Positions 1-14,200 of a DNA stretch of 64,000 nt are shown here, one piece after another. Both the position numbers and the translations under genes were made by a program. Source of the DNA: Macrotrachela quadricornifera (lineage: Eukaryota; Rotifera; Eurotatoria; Philodinida; Philodinidae); the NCBI GenBank assembly GCA_022393335.1, contig JAJEKB010021277.1, positions 836,581 to 900,580 of the forward strand, in the 5' to 3' direction. The first letter of the stretch is position 1, and every line of letters starts with the position of its first letter. The notes beneath the pieces are model-generated. The model worked only from the letters and a program-made list of their open reading frames with translations. It did not search any database and was not told the origin of the DNA.

Positions 1-1
1 T

Positions 2-376
2 TCAATAACAATAACTACCACTACAACAGCAACTACTACAACAACAATAACTACCACTACAACGACAACTACTACAACAACTACGACAAGAATAACAACA
101 ACAACTACTACTACATCAACAACTACAACTTCAACAACAACAACAACTACTACTACTACAACACCAACAAGTACTTCAACAACAACAAGAATAATGACAA
201 CAACAACTACTACTACTTCAACAACAACAACAACAACTACACCAACAATAGCTACTACTACTATTATCACAATAACAGTTACCACTACTATTGCGCCAAA
301 CACAGCTTGTCGACAATCGATGAAGACGATCATGTTGTTTGCATTGATTGTTTTTAGTAAAGCGATGCATGTTTGA
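2..376 (+). CDS. Thr-rich (mucin-like) protein, C-terminal part, cut by window edge
   Basis: An open frame enters from the left edge and ends at TAA 374-376. About 90 codons are almost all ACA/ACT/ACC Thr with scattered Ser, Ile, Pro and Arg. The last ~25 residues change character and include a hydrophobic stretch (TIMLFALIVF) before a short basic tail. Such Thr-rich stalks are usually heavily O-glycosylated linkers of secreted or surface proteins. The last hydrophobic patch could be a weak anchor, but it could also be read-through past an unrecognised splice site. The Thr tract resembles the Thr-rich exons of the gene at 11.2-24.2 kb, so a related surface protein is possible. No catalytic domain is visible in the part present. 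Simple-repeat translation is the main alternative. Confidence 0.4.
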   Translation, partial: SITITTTTTATTTTTITTTTTTTTTTTTTRITTTTTTTSTTTTSTTTTTTTTTTPTSTSTTTRIMTTTTTTTSTTTTTTTPTIATTTIITITVTTTIAPNTACRQSMKTIMLFALIVFSKAMHV

Positions 377-1650
377 ACACTTTAAATTGATCTTTATTCA
401 CAATAAATCTAGCTTGCCAATTTCTCTGCATCAATATGCTTACATTAAGAAAATGTTGTTATATTGCTAGTTTCTGAGAAATGTGAAAAGAACATGATCA
501 TGAGACTATTTAAGCCAAAAGGTCAAATTTTCAATTGTTAATAGCGTACTTCCCTCATTTTTTTTCTATATAATGACTTGAATAATCGAAACGGAAAATA
601 TCTAATCGTAAAGAAGTATTCCCCGCTGTAGGTATTTCTAATGTTTAAACATGCATACAAGAAGATAACTTCTGGATAAAAGAGATTATTTTTAGCAACT
701 AATTTACTATTATTTTTAATTTAATTTAATGATCACAACGTGTACAATAAAATAGTGTCTTTTAGTTTATATTTCTAAGAATTTCTGTTTATTTGTTCTC
801 GTATTAGCACTTTAAGATTGCTGCAGAGTGACTTGATTAATCATCATTTTGTTCACAAAGATAGATGTAAAATGGACTTTAAAAGAGATCAAACAGATAA
901 CTACAATAAATAGAATTTATGTTCTTAAGACTTCAGCAAAATTGATACAATTTAAATATACAATTAGAAGATTTTCTTGGAGTAACAATGTCAATACATC
1001 AAATTCCTCAAGTTGAAAATCTATAGTTAGTTTTTTAGGCAATGATGTTATTCCTCTTTCAGGTATACCTTCTGGTTTAGAAATTCACAAATTTCATTTA
1101 ATTACTTCACAGGATATTACAACGTTTAACTCATTATCCAGTGTAAAGCTATTATGACATCTATGCATATAACCTTCAAGCCTTATCCGTCAAATATATA
1201 ACTAAACACATAATTTAATATTGTATTAAACAACAACAATCTATCTTTTACTGAAATAAAAATATAGAATTGAATTTCTAGTTAAAAGTAAAAATATGAT
1301 GTGGAACCATTGGTAAACTAAACAAATTTTAACATAATTACAATAATATTATTTTTTGAAGGCAGTAAAGCGAAGCAAAAAAAGAATGATTATTCTAGCG
1401 TTAAAGAAACAAATTAGAAAAAAAGGATTCTTATTATCTTTAACACTAAAAGAAAGAAATTAAGACAAAATTGCGTATATTTAAGAACAATGATAATTAT
1501 GATAGTAATCTGTAAATGATATTGAACATTGTTTATATATTAGAAAATCTTGTTATGATTATAAAAATCCAATTTCAGGAGTATTTGTAAAATACGCGAA
1601 AAGAGAGAGATAGGCTAGGCTTTCATACATCAATAGATAGAGATCACAAA
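377..1650. other. non-coding AT-rich stretch
   Basis: No ORF with coding character, RNA gene or recognisable repeat seen. It lies between the Thr-rich ORF and the first foldback element. Confidence 0.5.
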
Positions 1651-2005
1651 TTTATGTGCACAAACACCGCTTTTGAACTGGTAATTAAAGAGAATTATGA
1701 TATTTTATATCTACGAACATCAGTTATTTTCAGTTAATTCAATGTTATTGTCCTAGTCAAAGGGTTTGTCCTTGAAGATATATACATATAGAAAATAGAC
1801 TTTTTCTGGGTGTTCATTGGTGCTAATATTATTAATGTGTGGCCACTTATAAAAAGTCGATTTTCTAAAAGTATATATTTTCAAGAATAAACCCTTTCAC
1901 TAGGACGATAATACCGAATTAACTGCGCAAATAACTGATGTTCGTAGGTACAAAATATGAGAGTTACCTTAAATAAACAGTTCAAAAGCGGTGTTCATGT
2001 ATTTT
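1651..2005. repeat. foldback (palindromic) MITE-like element, ~355 bp
   Basis: Two imperfect inverted arms of ~140 bp flank a ~60-bp centre around 1800-1855. For example ACACCGCTTTTGAACTG at 1664 is mirrored by the sequence at 1980-1996, and TCCTAGTCAAAGGGTTT at 1751 by 1884-1907. No coding capacity is present. The structure fits a non-autonomous hairpin DNA element. No clear target-site duplication was identified, so the ends are approximate. Confidence 0.65.
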
Positions 2006-2804
2006 ACAGATGCTCAATTTCAGAGTTACTCATAAAATCAACCTCGAATATTTCATCATCATTTTAAGATTAAAATCATCTCTATATGATCATCATTCAG
2101 TTTAGTTTCTTTCAGTTATGATAAACAGTAAACATTTTCTAAGGTAAAAACAAAATTTTTCTTTTTTATTGATCACTTTTTACTATGACTCACAAGTAAA
2201 TTATAAAAATTCTCTCAATTATGTTTTACTTGTTTTACAGATAAAAGAATATTTTCTGGCATTGACTTTCATTACATAAAATGTTTTTCTTCTGTTAGAA
2301 GTCTAACTAACAATAAATTATTATTCACAAATTGAAATTGAAAAATTGAAGAGATATTTCGAACAAATTATGTGATTTATATGAATTTTGTTAAGAATTT
2401 CATTTAATGTTACTTTAAACATTGAATTTAACTTTAAATAATTATGAAAATTGATATGGCTCACTCAAAAGTGATTAATATTCTTCATTCGCACAATCTT
2501 TTGAAGCACTTCGTATATCAAAATGTATTACTTATCTTAATAAATTTTCTTTAAGAAAAATTATAAATAAACAAATAATAAAACTTGTTATTAATTAGAA
2601 ACTTTTTTCTAATCAAACAAAGTTTTTATAAAAATTATTTAACTGTAATAACAAAATATTTCTTCAAGGTTAAATATATGAAAACTAATATTGAAAAAAA
2701 ACATTTGATTAATTGAATTCTATTGAACACGTGTTAATTTAATTATTAGTTACTCATTCTTCAACATATTCGTTTGAGAAATGGTTTTCTTTTTTATCGA
2801 AAAC

Positions 2805-3110
2805 AATATTCGCCATTGCGAGTCGCCTAACTTTCGACTGAATATTGTCTACTCATAATCTATCGCTTCTCATTGAATGAATATTGAGAACTTTCCCTGA
2901 ACAAACACACGTGCACAAAAAAATTAAACATTATTGTTATTATAGACGAACTTCTTGTAGAAAATAAACTAGCTCTTTCAATGATATATAGATTTCTTAT
3001 ATGCATGTATTTGTTTAGCAATAGTTCTGAATATAGAATTCAATGAAAAATGATCGATATTGAGTAGATTGTATTCAGTCGAGCTTCACTTATTCATAAA
3101 TGAATATTAA
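2805..3110. repeat. degenerate inverted repeat
   Basis: The stretch from 2834 (CGACTGAATATTGTCTACTC) to ~2880 pairs imperfectly with the reverse complement of ~3040-3085, and the similarity continues outward for ~30 bp. Estimated arm identity by eye is about 75 %. This is probably an old foldback element. The boundaries are uncertain. Confidence 0.4.
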
Positions 3111-3699
3111 AAGTAATAAAGAAGGTATTTTTCCTTATTGAATGACTCAAAACATTATTCTTTCATGAAGAAAAAGGGTTTAATAGGCAATAGAATTTGA
3201 CGATTCTTTCTATATCCTTGTGTCGTGGCATTTTTAAGAAGCATTAACCACAAATAGCATGAACCGAAGCGATCCATTGGGTTCCTTGACTGTAAAAAGT
3301 CTTCTTTCATTTATTTATCTGTGTTACAACCATATTTACTAAGATGATGTGATGTATCTTACTGTCTACCTTAATATTCTTCAGTATGGTATTGCAATCG
3401 ATACTAACGACAAGGCTCTTTTAACTTTGGACTTAGTCTAAGGCCATGTCTTTTTTTTCTAACAACTGGACCAAACATAAGATCATTTTTTTGACTTTTC
3501 AAACCAATCTAATAACTTGTTTCTTTGACCCCTGAGCTTAATCTAAGATAATATTCCTTCGACACTGTGGACAGACACACAACGAAACGGTCAATTTTGG
3601 AATTTATACCCTTACATACAGTCAAGGAAATTTGTAGAGCTGTTTTATTCGATAAACACGTTTATTTAGTTCAGCTGTCTTTAAAATTACAGACAAAAA

Positions 3700-5931
3700 T
3701 TAAGACGTCACTTTTATCTGTTCCTCGTCATTAATGTTTTGTATTTTTTTAAGATAACTATTAATCGTATGTACTGTTTCGTACCATATATCTACTCCAA
3801 ATTCGTTATGACGTTTTGCTAATTCAACTGCTTTTTGGTAACATTTTTTCGCATTTGTATAATCTTTCATTTGTTCATAAATGTCTGCTAATTCTTCATA
3901 AGTTTTGGGACATTTTTTATCTATATTTTGTGCTCGTAAACAAGAATATAAAGGTAAAGGAAAGTTTTATTCGATAACAACGAGATAAACATTCCATATA
4001 AGAATAATCAGTATAAAGATTAAATAATTCACCTTCAGTCACCTTTGGACAATTATGAATTGCTGCCATAAAGTATGGTAATGCTAAATCCATTCGTTTT
4101 AATTGACTATATAATATTCCCAATCGTGCATATAATATATCAGTGTATTCAACTTTTTTATTCAAAATTACATAGTTGACAAAGTTTTTATTCTGTTCCC
4201 ATAGAATAAAATGCAAGTTGTCTATTGGTTTGAACTAAGTTATTATTATTATTATTATATTCGATGCTTAGAACATTATCTAGGAAAATATAAGTGCCGA
4301 TTTATATATTATTTGTAGAATCTTGATCAAGCCATGTATTAAAATAAGAACGAAATGATATATTAGATGTTTTTATTCTCTCTATTAAATCATATATTTC
4401 GATAATTAAATTGAATTGACGACGTTCTTTTCAAATACGACTACAATATAGTAATCAATCAAAAATTTCATCCATTGTCCAAGAATAAAAACAAGAGAAA
4501 TTGATTGTACTTTTTAACATATTTGTATAATAATTAATTGTTTGGTTAATATTGTTTTGTAAATAATGAATTGATCCAATACAATTAAAAATAATAAGTA
4601 AAATTTCAACATAAATAATGATCAGAATTACCTTCAATAGATTTAATAACATTTTTGTTTAAGTGCTAGTAAACCGAGACCTACATAATAACCTCGAATA
4701 ATAAAAGCATTTGGCATGAATTGTCTTAATAGAAAATAATAATTTGATATTTTTCTATAATTTGCTGAGATTTTAATTGTCGATTGCAATGAATATCCTA
4801 TTTGAATAAATATGCTTTCAATCATATTCGTCGAATCTATTCGACATTGTCTTGTAACTTCATTTTCATCTTGACTTTCTGGATCATACCAATCTGGTTG
4901 TTCTGTACCGTAATGATCTAAAGTAAGATTAATAAACCAAGTTTTTCTTTCTTGATCATATTTAACTTCATTAACAACAAATGCATTACTCATCGTAAAT
5001 AAAATTTCATTTTCATCCTCATAATAACTAAATTCTTTGATATCAGCATACAATCTCAAATATTCATCATTATCATCTAGATGAATTTGAAAAACAACTG
5101 ATTGTAAATTATTTTCAACAGAATAATTAATAACTTTTGAAATATTTTGTTTCTTAGACATACAAATTGAACCAATATGATGAAATAAATCATAAATGAA
5201 GAAATGAAATAAGAAAACAGTATCAATATCTTGTTCTCGTAAAGCTTTGTTTAAACAATGAAAAAGAAAACAATCTTTTGTATACCATCAAACCGCATTT
5301 GATGGCTTATATTTTTCTTCAAATTCAGTAAGAAGTTGTTGTTTATGTTCATTGTTTAATAAATCGTTGTTTACAATTATAATCATATTTTATTGAACGT
5401 AACATTTTCATTAACTATTGAAACCATGATATAGATGGTAAACCATCATTATTCCAGAAAGAATCTATAAATACTGCTGTTGATTGTTTATTCGGAAATT
5501 TATCAGTTTATATTGTTAAATGTTTTAGAAAATAACCAAGTAAACTATAAAATGATTTTGGAATAATTTGGATAAATAAAAAAGAATATTTTTTATCTGT
5601 TCAAAATTGTTCATCGATAAATAATCCGTTTCATTTTCTTTGTAAATATAGATACCACACGATTGAAACGAGCTGACTAAATTTATTAATAGGGATTGAT
5701 TTAATTTTATTGGAATAATTAAATATATTTTGTCTCGTTTTGAGTATTTTTAATTATAAATTGTTCACATTGTAAAATATCGTTGAATGTTTCAATATGT
5801 TCGAAAATACTATGAAGTCATCCTCGAACTATAGGATCTTTTTTTATTTCATCAACATTGTTATCAATCCAAATAATTGTACAAGAAATATGATTATTAT
5901 TTTCAAGAATATCGACTTCGTCTATTTTCGA
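3700..5931 (-). pseudogene. degenerate ADP-ribosyltransferase-TPR protein (bdelloid ART-TPR family)
   Basis: Pieces of one gene lie in order on the minus strand. (1) 5931-5730 is an N-terminal segment resembling the bdelloid family's leader (IFEHIETFNDILQCEQFI). (2) ~5310-4643 encodes WYTKDCFLFHCLNKALREQD followed by an ART-like C-terminal half with a strand containing the ExE-type motif (EDENEILF) and INLTLDHYG. (3) TPR helices follow near 4610-4520, 4160-4030 and 3900-3780 (CPKTYEELADIYEQM, KCYQKAVELAKRH), ending at TAA 3700-3702. A TGA precedes WYT where the family normally has a second Trp, another TGA lies in the N-terminal piece, and several frame changes separate the parts. The Arg and STS parts of the ART site are not recoverable. 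The family transfers ADP-ribose from NAD+, but this copy is probably dead. Some frame changes could be short introns. Confidence 0.65.
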
Positions 5932-7100
5932 ATATTTTCGCTTTCGATGAGTTATCAATGGCATGATATAAACAAGAAATCAATTTTAAATCAAACAAAC
6001 AAGGATATAAAATAACAGAAAAGGTGATAGCACATACATAAGCATCTTAATACAAAAAGGAAGTTTTTCTGTGTCAAATTATAAGAAAATTCTGCATTAT
6101 AAAAAGAACTATATTCCGAAAAAATGACTTATTCAGTTTTTTATATATTCTTATCTTGTATCATATTAGCGTTAGTAGTATGTTTTTTTTCTATTTCTTC
6201 CTTTGCATATAATAAATCACGTGTACATTTGTTATGATACGATATCTATAATGTGACAACGATTGTCCATTTTTCTTTTGCTTTAGATCATATGAAATGA
6301 GCCTGTAACCTCATACAGACTAAAAATTTATATATATTAATTTTGTTTTGAGCCAACAATTATCCAGACTATGTGATTAAATCGCCAATGAGAGTGTAAA
6401 GCAAACCTTTTTTGTGTATACAAAATGCATAGTAGAAAATGTTAATGCATTGAGAAGTGTCGCTATTGCATGCGTGTATGTAATAATAGATGACCTTTAG
6501 AAGTCTTGGAACAAATGAAAATTTGCTAAACCACTAGGTATAAGAAATTCAACTGATCTTTTTAAAAAATAACTAAAATGTTGGTTAATAAAGTATTTTT
6601 TAAAGAAGCTTCTTTATTGAGTATTCGATCAGAAAACTACTAAAGTGATTGAAATCGATTTGCAGAAGAATGAGAAACAATAAATTTATTAGACTATTCT
6701 TGTTCATTGTTCCATCATAAATCAAAACGAAAAAAATTTTATTCGATCTTCATTGAGAAAACAGTTTATTGTATTGAAATACAATTCTAAGACACGGAAA
6801 AATATTATTTTGATTATTCCATGCTTCGATTGATCATAATTATGTCGCAAGTGTCTGAAAAATTTCTCATTCTAATTGAGCCAGAGAAATAATTAGGTAA
6901 ATAAATACTTATTGCTTTGCTCTATAATAAACGAAACTGCATCTTTTCTTTGCATTCTCTCATTGATAGAGTTAAGAAATATTTGCGTTCTAATGATAAT
7001 TTAAAAGCGCAGTTCTACATTGTTTTTTTTCAAGAAAAAAGACATTATTTGTAAGTATCTTGAAGTAAAGGGATTAGTCATTGCAACAGTTGATGAACGT
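5932..7100. other. non-coding AT-rich stretch
   Basis: Only short chance ORFs. No repeat pairing or RNA gene recognised. Confidence 0.4.
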
Positions 7101-7119
7101 CTATTAACATCGATGATTA

Positions 7120-7400
7120 ATCGACATTTGGAGTCAAGTGAAGTCTTGTTAAACGCTTGAAAAAAATGTAAATAGGAAAGTTAAAATAAAGAGGCAATCA
7201 TCGCGAATATTTTTCATAAAAGAAAGACCCAAATTATTGAAATTTTTTCATAACTCACGATAAACAATTAAAATCGTTTCTCAATCAGGCCAAGGATTTT
7301 GGCCTGGCTTGGAACTAGGTGGGATATATTGGCTGCCTGGATCAGGCCAGGCCAAATTTTCAAAATTTCGCTTGGACAAGAGGCCTGGTCGGCAGCTCTG
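7120..7400. mobile_element. right end of a non-autonomous hAT-like element
   Basis: From TTTGGAGTCAAGTGAAG onward the sequence closely matches 25333-25538, including the run around GGCAATCATCGCGAATATTT, and ends with the same GC-rich cluster of GGCCTGG motifs and terminal GGCAGCTCTG. CAGAGCTGCC is a hAT-type terminus (CAGNGNTG). The left part seems lost or diverged; no opposite terminus was found upstream. The GC-rich tail contrasts strongly with the AT-rich surroundings. Confidence 0.6.
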
Positions 7401-7835
7401 ATCATTACATAATCAACACGAATACTATCGAGCACAGTTTATATTTTTATTATGAAATGTTTAAATAATTTTCTATATATTTCAAAAGTTTCAATAGATA
7501 AAATCTATATTATCTAATATAATGATGTACACATCAATTATATAACTGAAAAGAATATTAAATGACCAAATTTAAAATAATGTCACTTCATTTAATTCAA
7601 AAATAAGACAAAATATTATTCCGCATGATGAAACTAATAAAAAAAACGTCTTTTATTTTTAAACAAATAGAATGTAATTCAAAAGATTAAAAACTTAATA
7701 TTCTTTTCTAGGCCATGATACAAAATGATTAATAAAAGAAAGAAAAAAAATATTTTCTTTTCTACTTGAAAAATATTAAGTGTTCATTATAATTAAAAGA
7801 GACCAAATAATAATGGATGATGAATATATAAAGAT

Positions 7836-7945
7836 AATTAAAATGCAAACCATCTGTATTGTCATACAAAGCGAGTTTTCCTTATTTTTAATTTTTAAGA
7901 TGCAAAGCATCTATATTGTGACGCAGCGCGAGTTTTCTTTATTTA
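7836..7945. repeat. two direct copies of a ~47-bp unit
   Basis: ATGCAAACCATCTGTATTGT(CA)..GCGAGTTTTCCTTATTT near 7842 is repeated near 7900 as ATGCAAAGCATCTATATTGT(GA)..GCGAGTTTTCTTTATTT. They are tandem-like and separated by an AT-rich spacer. They may be a tandem duplication or part of a transposon end. No gene was assigned. Confidence 0.5.
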
Positions 7946-7999
7946 TTTCTTTATTTACTATACCCGTACGCATTAAAAATGGTGTATTTGTAACGCTAT

Positions 8000-10900
8000 G
8001 ATCTCGAAAACCGAAGGTCAGAAAATTATGATTGAGACGCCGTATTAAAATATGAAGACCAAACTCATAGCAGTCGAAACTCGTTCGTAAATAGAGACTT
8101 TGGTTTGTTCACGATAAGCGGCAGAAAAAGATGATTTTTTTCAAACTTTTGTTTTGAGATAATTAAAGCGAAAGAAAAGTTAGGCGCTACTCTAGCATAA
8201 CAGCTGTTTGACAGCTGAAAGTATAGCTGACGATGGATAATAAAAAAGAAAGATAATTAGGTAACTAATGAATATCGTTAATCGAGATTTCAAAAAATTG
8301 CTTCGCATCTGAGTTCGCATTCTCGACAAAGTCGAGATGCCATCTAGTTTTGGTATAAAAGTGATAATGAATTATTCAAAGTAGATATTATGAAAAAATT
8401 GGAAATTAAATTTCAATAATCATAATAAGATTTTCTAACCCTTTCGATATGATAAGATCTATCGATGGGCTTTACTGTAGAGCGGTTCAAAAGGTTATTT
8501 CTCGCAAAAAAAATTAAATATCTCTATTATACTTTGACGAAAGAATCTGATTCTATTATCATTGATAAAGGTATATTCATAGCTCATATTGATAAAAGTC
8601 ATTTTGAAGTACTAAAACTGTTACAAATAAAAAAAAATGAAACCTTTTACGAATAATGAAAAAACAAAAGTCATGTTCTCGAGAATGGGTTATATATCCT
8701 TGATTGTATCTTAGTTTTTTTTCTTGCAGCGGTAAGAAGAATAGCAGCATTTTTCTTCCAATTCGTTTTTTTTAATTTTAGAATGGTCATTTCTTTTTTC
8801 TTTTCATCTTACTGTTTTCAAAAAAAATATTTTTTAAACTATGTTAAAACTTGTTTAATTTATCATTTAATCTTCATCAAATATTCATTTTTAATTAGAA
8901 GTTTCATTTTACACAATAGATTATCTTTGTTTAACATAATATTATAGTATTTCTTTAGTTATATACTGAATAAGTATTAAATAAAAAGTTATATGTAATG
9001 AGAGCGTATATATACACTAATATTGTGTCATATCTCTTCATGGTTTTTATTCGTACTGTAAAATGATTTGGAATTTTTAGTACGAAATGAAATTCGATAT
9101 TATTATATCATTCCCTGTTTTATATATTTTCGTTAAATTAATAGGCAATATATATAAAAAAACTTATCCATGAAGAAAAACTTGAAGAGAAAATTATTAA
9201 ATTATCGTTTAATAACCAACTATATCTCACGTCAAGTCGAATGAGAACAAAGAAAATGCAGATGAAGCAATGTCTCTTTAACAGTTTTTTCAATAGATGA
9301 AAAAATTCGTATGCAATGATGACATTTAAAAGTAGTGCAGATTTCAGATAAAGAATAACGAAAGCCGACAAATTTTTTCGTATCAGACCAAGTGCTAAAA
9401 ATTTCTTATATTGATAAATAATTGTAAACAATTTTTCACGAGATCCAATCTTGCAGAGTCAAAACGGAATTTTTAATTTATTTTCAAAGTTTTTTCTGAG
9501 TAAATAGAACTCTTTAAAAGTATGAGTTTTATGGATAAAGGTAACAAACTAATCAGTATTTTATTTATATTTCCTGATGAATTTTCATGTCTTAGACGAA
9601 ATTCATTTTAAAAAATGTATAAAATATTAGTAAAAACTGTTTTTTCAATTGAAAAATCCGTCAACATCGAACGTCGATAAAGAAAATTAAGAAATTTGTT
9701 CTATTTTTCCAGAAAATTCATGCTTTTCCAAGATTTCTATTTGCTTGGGCTTCGGAGAGAACTCTCATCGCATGAAACCTATAAAATGACTGAATTAATA
9801 GAGCTGCTTATCGAACATTCATAAGAAAACTCGAGCTTCCTGCAGTTGGCAACTCTTTTTTTTTTAAAGGCTGACCATTTTCACGGAATTAAATTTTTTA
9901 ATTCTATGCTAATCTTATCTAACTCACAGAAAACTAATCTGCCAAATCTCTAGCTATAGTACTTTTAACGCTGAACATGATTACACTCACAATACCTGTT
10001 GAAAACTCAAAAGTTCTTATTTTCTCCAATGCAAAACACTATACTTTTTTGAAAACCACTATCATAACAATTCATGATAAAAACTTAGTTTTCCAACTCA
10101 GAATTTCAAAAAGACGACATTGCACTTTCATATTTTCTCCTTCTTTTTCTGATTGTGTGATTAGTCGAGGTTTCTCTGTATTGCAATCAGTTCTACAAAG
10201 CATTTCAAAAAGTTTAAGATTCTACTCTTCAAATGGTACTGTATATCTATTGAGTTTCTTTTATATTTACGAATTGTAATTGAGTTCGTGAATGATGAAC
10301 ATGAGAACATCCAGCATTGACAACTTAAGCACGCAATAAAATAAAAGTGAGGATATGGTTGTAGTTGTGAGCACAAATGTTCTAGTCTTGCATTAAACTT
10401 CAAATCCTAACTCCCAGCCCTTTTAAGTTGGAATTGCGAGAAAGAGATTCTTCAAACTCGGAATAATAGTAATTTTGAATGTTAAATAATGAACAAACCC
10501 AAATCATTTTATAGATTTATAAATAATTTTCATGAAAAAAAAATATTGAAGAGACATTTGTATTAGTAATTAGCATAAAAAAGAATCATATATGGAATTT
10601 TTGAGTTAAGTCAAGATCACAACTGAAACTATAGAAGTGAAGATTTTCGAAGTTGAAGTTGAATTTCGGAGTGAAAAAATTTCATCCTGTAGCGTTCTAA
10701 TTAGTACAAGTGTCTTTGTGCCCGTTCTTTTCTTCTATGCCGACGCTCACTCATACATTCAGTGATAGTTAAATAGGCGTCACATTTACATTTATTTCTT
10801 TTTACGTGTTTAACTTGCCATTGCTAAACGTTGTTGTGATCATCATTCCGATTCCCATGGATTTCTCAGTCATAGAGCTAAAATACGGTATAAAATTATT

Positions 10901-11240
10901 TGAAGTAATTGTATGCCGTTTGAAGCTGATTTTAATAAATATAATAGTAGAAAAACCTAGATCTTGATCAGTCTTAGGAAAAATTTATCGTAGGATATTT
11001 TAACTCAACAAAACGCTTTCGAATCTACCAAAATGCTGAAATATGATTTTTCCTTTTTTTGATGATTTGTTCTTTCAATGTTGATCAATTTAGAGGTTCT
11101 TGGAGTATAATGAGTACACTGCTTGAGTTTGAATGATTTCTTTTATTAACAAATATTGAATACATCGCATTAGTTGTTTCCTCTCATCTGAGCTACAATG
11201 ATAAACTACAATTGCTTTGTTATAGATAAGTTATTTTTTC
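8000..11240. other. non-coding stretch, no supported gene
   Basis: Short ORFs (for example 8465-8656 and 9977-10279) show no recognisable motif and no splice-supported continuation. Nothing else could be supported here. Confidence 0.4.
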
Positions 11241-11246
11241 TTGATC

Positions 11247-14200
11247 ATGCGTGTCTTTCTAAAGGTTGGTTTGGCATTTTTATTGGTCGTTATAGTGGTA
11301 ATAGTTGTTTCTGTTGTCGTTGTTGTTCAACTTCGACGAAAAAACAATAATATTTTGTTATCAAGTAGGATCATATATTTGAATTCTTTTTATCTATTCA
11401 AGTTTACTTATTTTGTAGATGAAACAACAGGAGAAGAAAGTATATCGAGCACTTCAACAACAACAACAAGAAAAGGTAATTCTAATATTTATAAAAAAAA
11501 AAGAAAAACAAACATAATATGATTTCTTTGATATTGTCATTCTATTGTTGGAGATATGCAGACACATTCATCTACTTATTTGATTAAAACGAATTTTCTT
11601 TTCTAATTCTAAAATAAACATGTTTTCCTCTGTGATGAAATATTTCTATATTCTTTGTTTAAAAAACTCATTTATGCCTAATTGAATGATATAATAGAAT
11701 CACTTTATAACAAAGATTACATTTTATTTTAGTCACATGATAATATTATGAGTTACAATAATAAAAATCCTATTGTACATAGAGAGAAATATTTCGCATC
11801 AATTTTAGAATTTCTTGAGATGATATTTTCTTGAAAGAAGTTCTCAATGATCTCAATTTTTTCGGAATATTTTATTAAATAATCTAAAAGTATTTTCCTA
11901 ACAATGGAAGTATTTGGATTTCAGACAAAGTAGACTTGATATCTTCTCATCAAACAAAAGTTCTCAGCATTAAACTATCAAGATTTAAATATTCGCAGTC
12001 TTTGATTTGTCTAGAGAGAGATATTTAAATTTCAAGTTATGTGAATTTTAGTGATAAAAATCAATCAAAAAAAGTTTTCTTCACTATTCAAAGAATAAAA
12101 CATAGCGTTGTGCGAGCCATATAAAAGAGGATTCTTACAAACCGTATAATCGACTCGAACAACACTATATTTTGCCCTTTCAATAGTGAAGAAAATTTTT
12201 CTTGATTCATTTGTATAGGTAAATTTCACATGCCTTAAAATTTAAATATCTCTCTCTCTAGACAAGTTAAAGACCGCTAAAATTTTAACTTTGACAGCTT
12301 GACATTGATACCTTTCATCTATAGCCAAAATGTCAAGTCTACTTCGATTATAATAGAAATATCTCCATTATAAGTGTCAAACATCTTCCTAGGCGATAAT
12401 TTTTCTATTTAAAATCAATTTGTATAGAAGTGGTCAATACTCACGCAAATAAATTCGATAAGTAATCGATTTAATAAAAACATAAAATTCAACAAGATTC
12501 TTATTGAAGTCTATAAAATTCCATTTAGTTACTTATTTCCTATCTCTCTTGGTTAAGTTTTCGAAGACTTTATCTTGTATTTTGAAACATTTCACTATAT
12601 AACTAATCGCTATAAGCATCTGTACTAAAATATACATTTGTGAATTAGATAAATATTCGAAGATGAAATATGTATACAAATAGGAGTTTCGATTCAATCA
12701 CATACAATCATTAGAAACGAAACAATCTCTCAAAAACTCTATTGAACAACGAATAAGTATCGAGAATATAGTGTTCTGCTGTAATTTTTCACTCGTGCAA
12801 GGTCTAGATTGCAAAAATAATAATATGAAATAAAGTTTTACCATAGGTTTCTAAAGTTAAAGACTCAAATTCTATTTTCGAATTTATTTTTTATCATCAG
12901 CATCTCATTGTGAGAATAAATACAGATGAAAAACTCTCGGAGCTATGATCTCGTACTGTATGCCATCGAACAATTGTTAAAAATTCTATTTATGAAATAA
13001 ATAATAAATTCAATAGTTGAGATGTGATATTGTCTGTTTAAAAAGACATTGGACTTGAATATATTTTCAAATAATGTCTTACAGATAAAATATAAAAATC
13101 TTCAATCATCGGAATTTAGTAGCGAAGGATTCATTGCATTAATTCTTAGCTACTAATTACTGAAGATAGTAGATCTTTATCTATTATCTGTAATAAGTTA
13201 TTCAAAAAATATCTAAATTCACTCACTTCTCGGACAGATAATACAATAACTACGGAATTCCATAAAACTTTGAGTTAGATCATTTTTTTATCAGTATAAA
13301 ATTTAATAACATTGATCTACTTATAACTCGAAAAAAATTAATAAAAACGTAGCAAAATTAATTAAATATCTCCTGTAGGATAATAATTCATTTTTGAGAT
13401 TATAATTAACTGAGAAAACTAGATATTCTTTTTATTTAAAATGGATACAAATTAATGAAAAACTAATCTCAACACAAGGTTATCTTCAAACTTATAGTTT
13501 ATGAAATACGATATCATCTATGAACGTCTATTCTATATAAAGAAGAATTAAGAAGTGTCAGTCTACAAGTGATGAAATTTCTTTTCGTATTGATGGAATT
13601 CAATAAGAGTTAGTTGATGAATTGATTCTTTAAAGACGATATTCACTTAACAATTCTTCATATAAAACAAAAAAGATTAAAAAGAAAGCAAAAATAATAG
13701 ATCAGTTATAGACTGTCTTTTGAACATGATATCATAGTCGAAAGATATGTGATCATTGATTTTACCATAGAATTGGAATGTTTTAAAAACGAAGAATGAT
13801 TAACGAATGGGCCAAGTATATCCGAATATACATGAAACACGGCTTCGAAGTAATTAGTAAGAATAGGTACATCGAGTTTCACATTTTTGATCCCGTCAGA
13901 AATTGCGTGACACAGCTTTTATTGGATATTGCTTCACTTAAAAAATTTCTCCTAGAGTTTTCATATGATAACTTTCGAATTATTAGTGCAGATTTAAAAA
14001 TATATGTAATAAATAAGATGAAATTCATGATAAAATATATTTACTTTTATTATTATGTTTTTATGCATGAATCATGTGCATATTTATTACATCTGATTTT
14101 TTTCTAATTTATAGATGGTTCAACAAGTACTACAACTAGTTTAATCACAAATATAATGAACATTTCAACTACAACAACTGGTCCTGTAACAAGTACACCA

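Noticed and set aside
13796..14107. 103-aa ORF in intron 2 of the repeat-domain gene
   Set aside because: No motif, and the phase-1 splice from exon 2 to exon 3 explains the locus without it.
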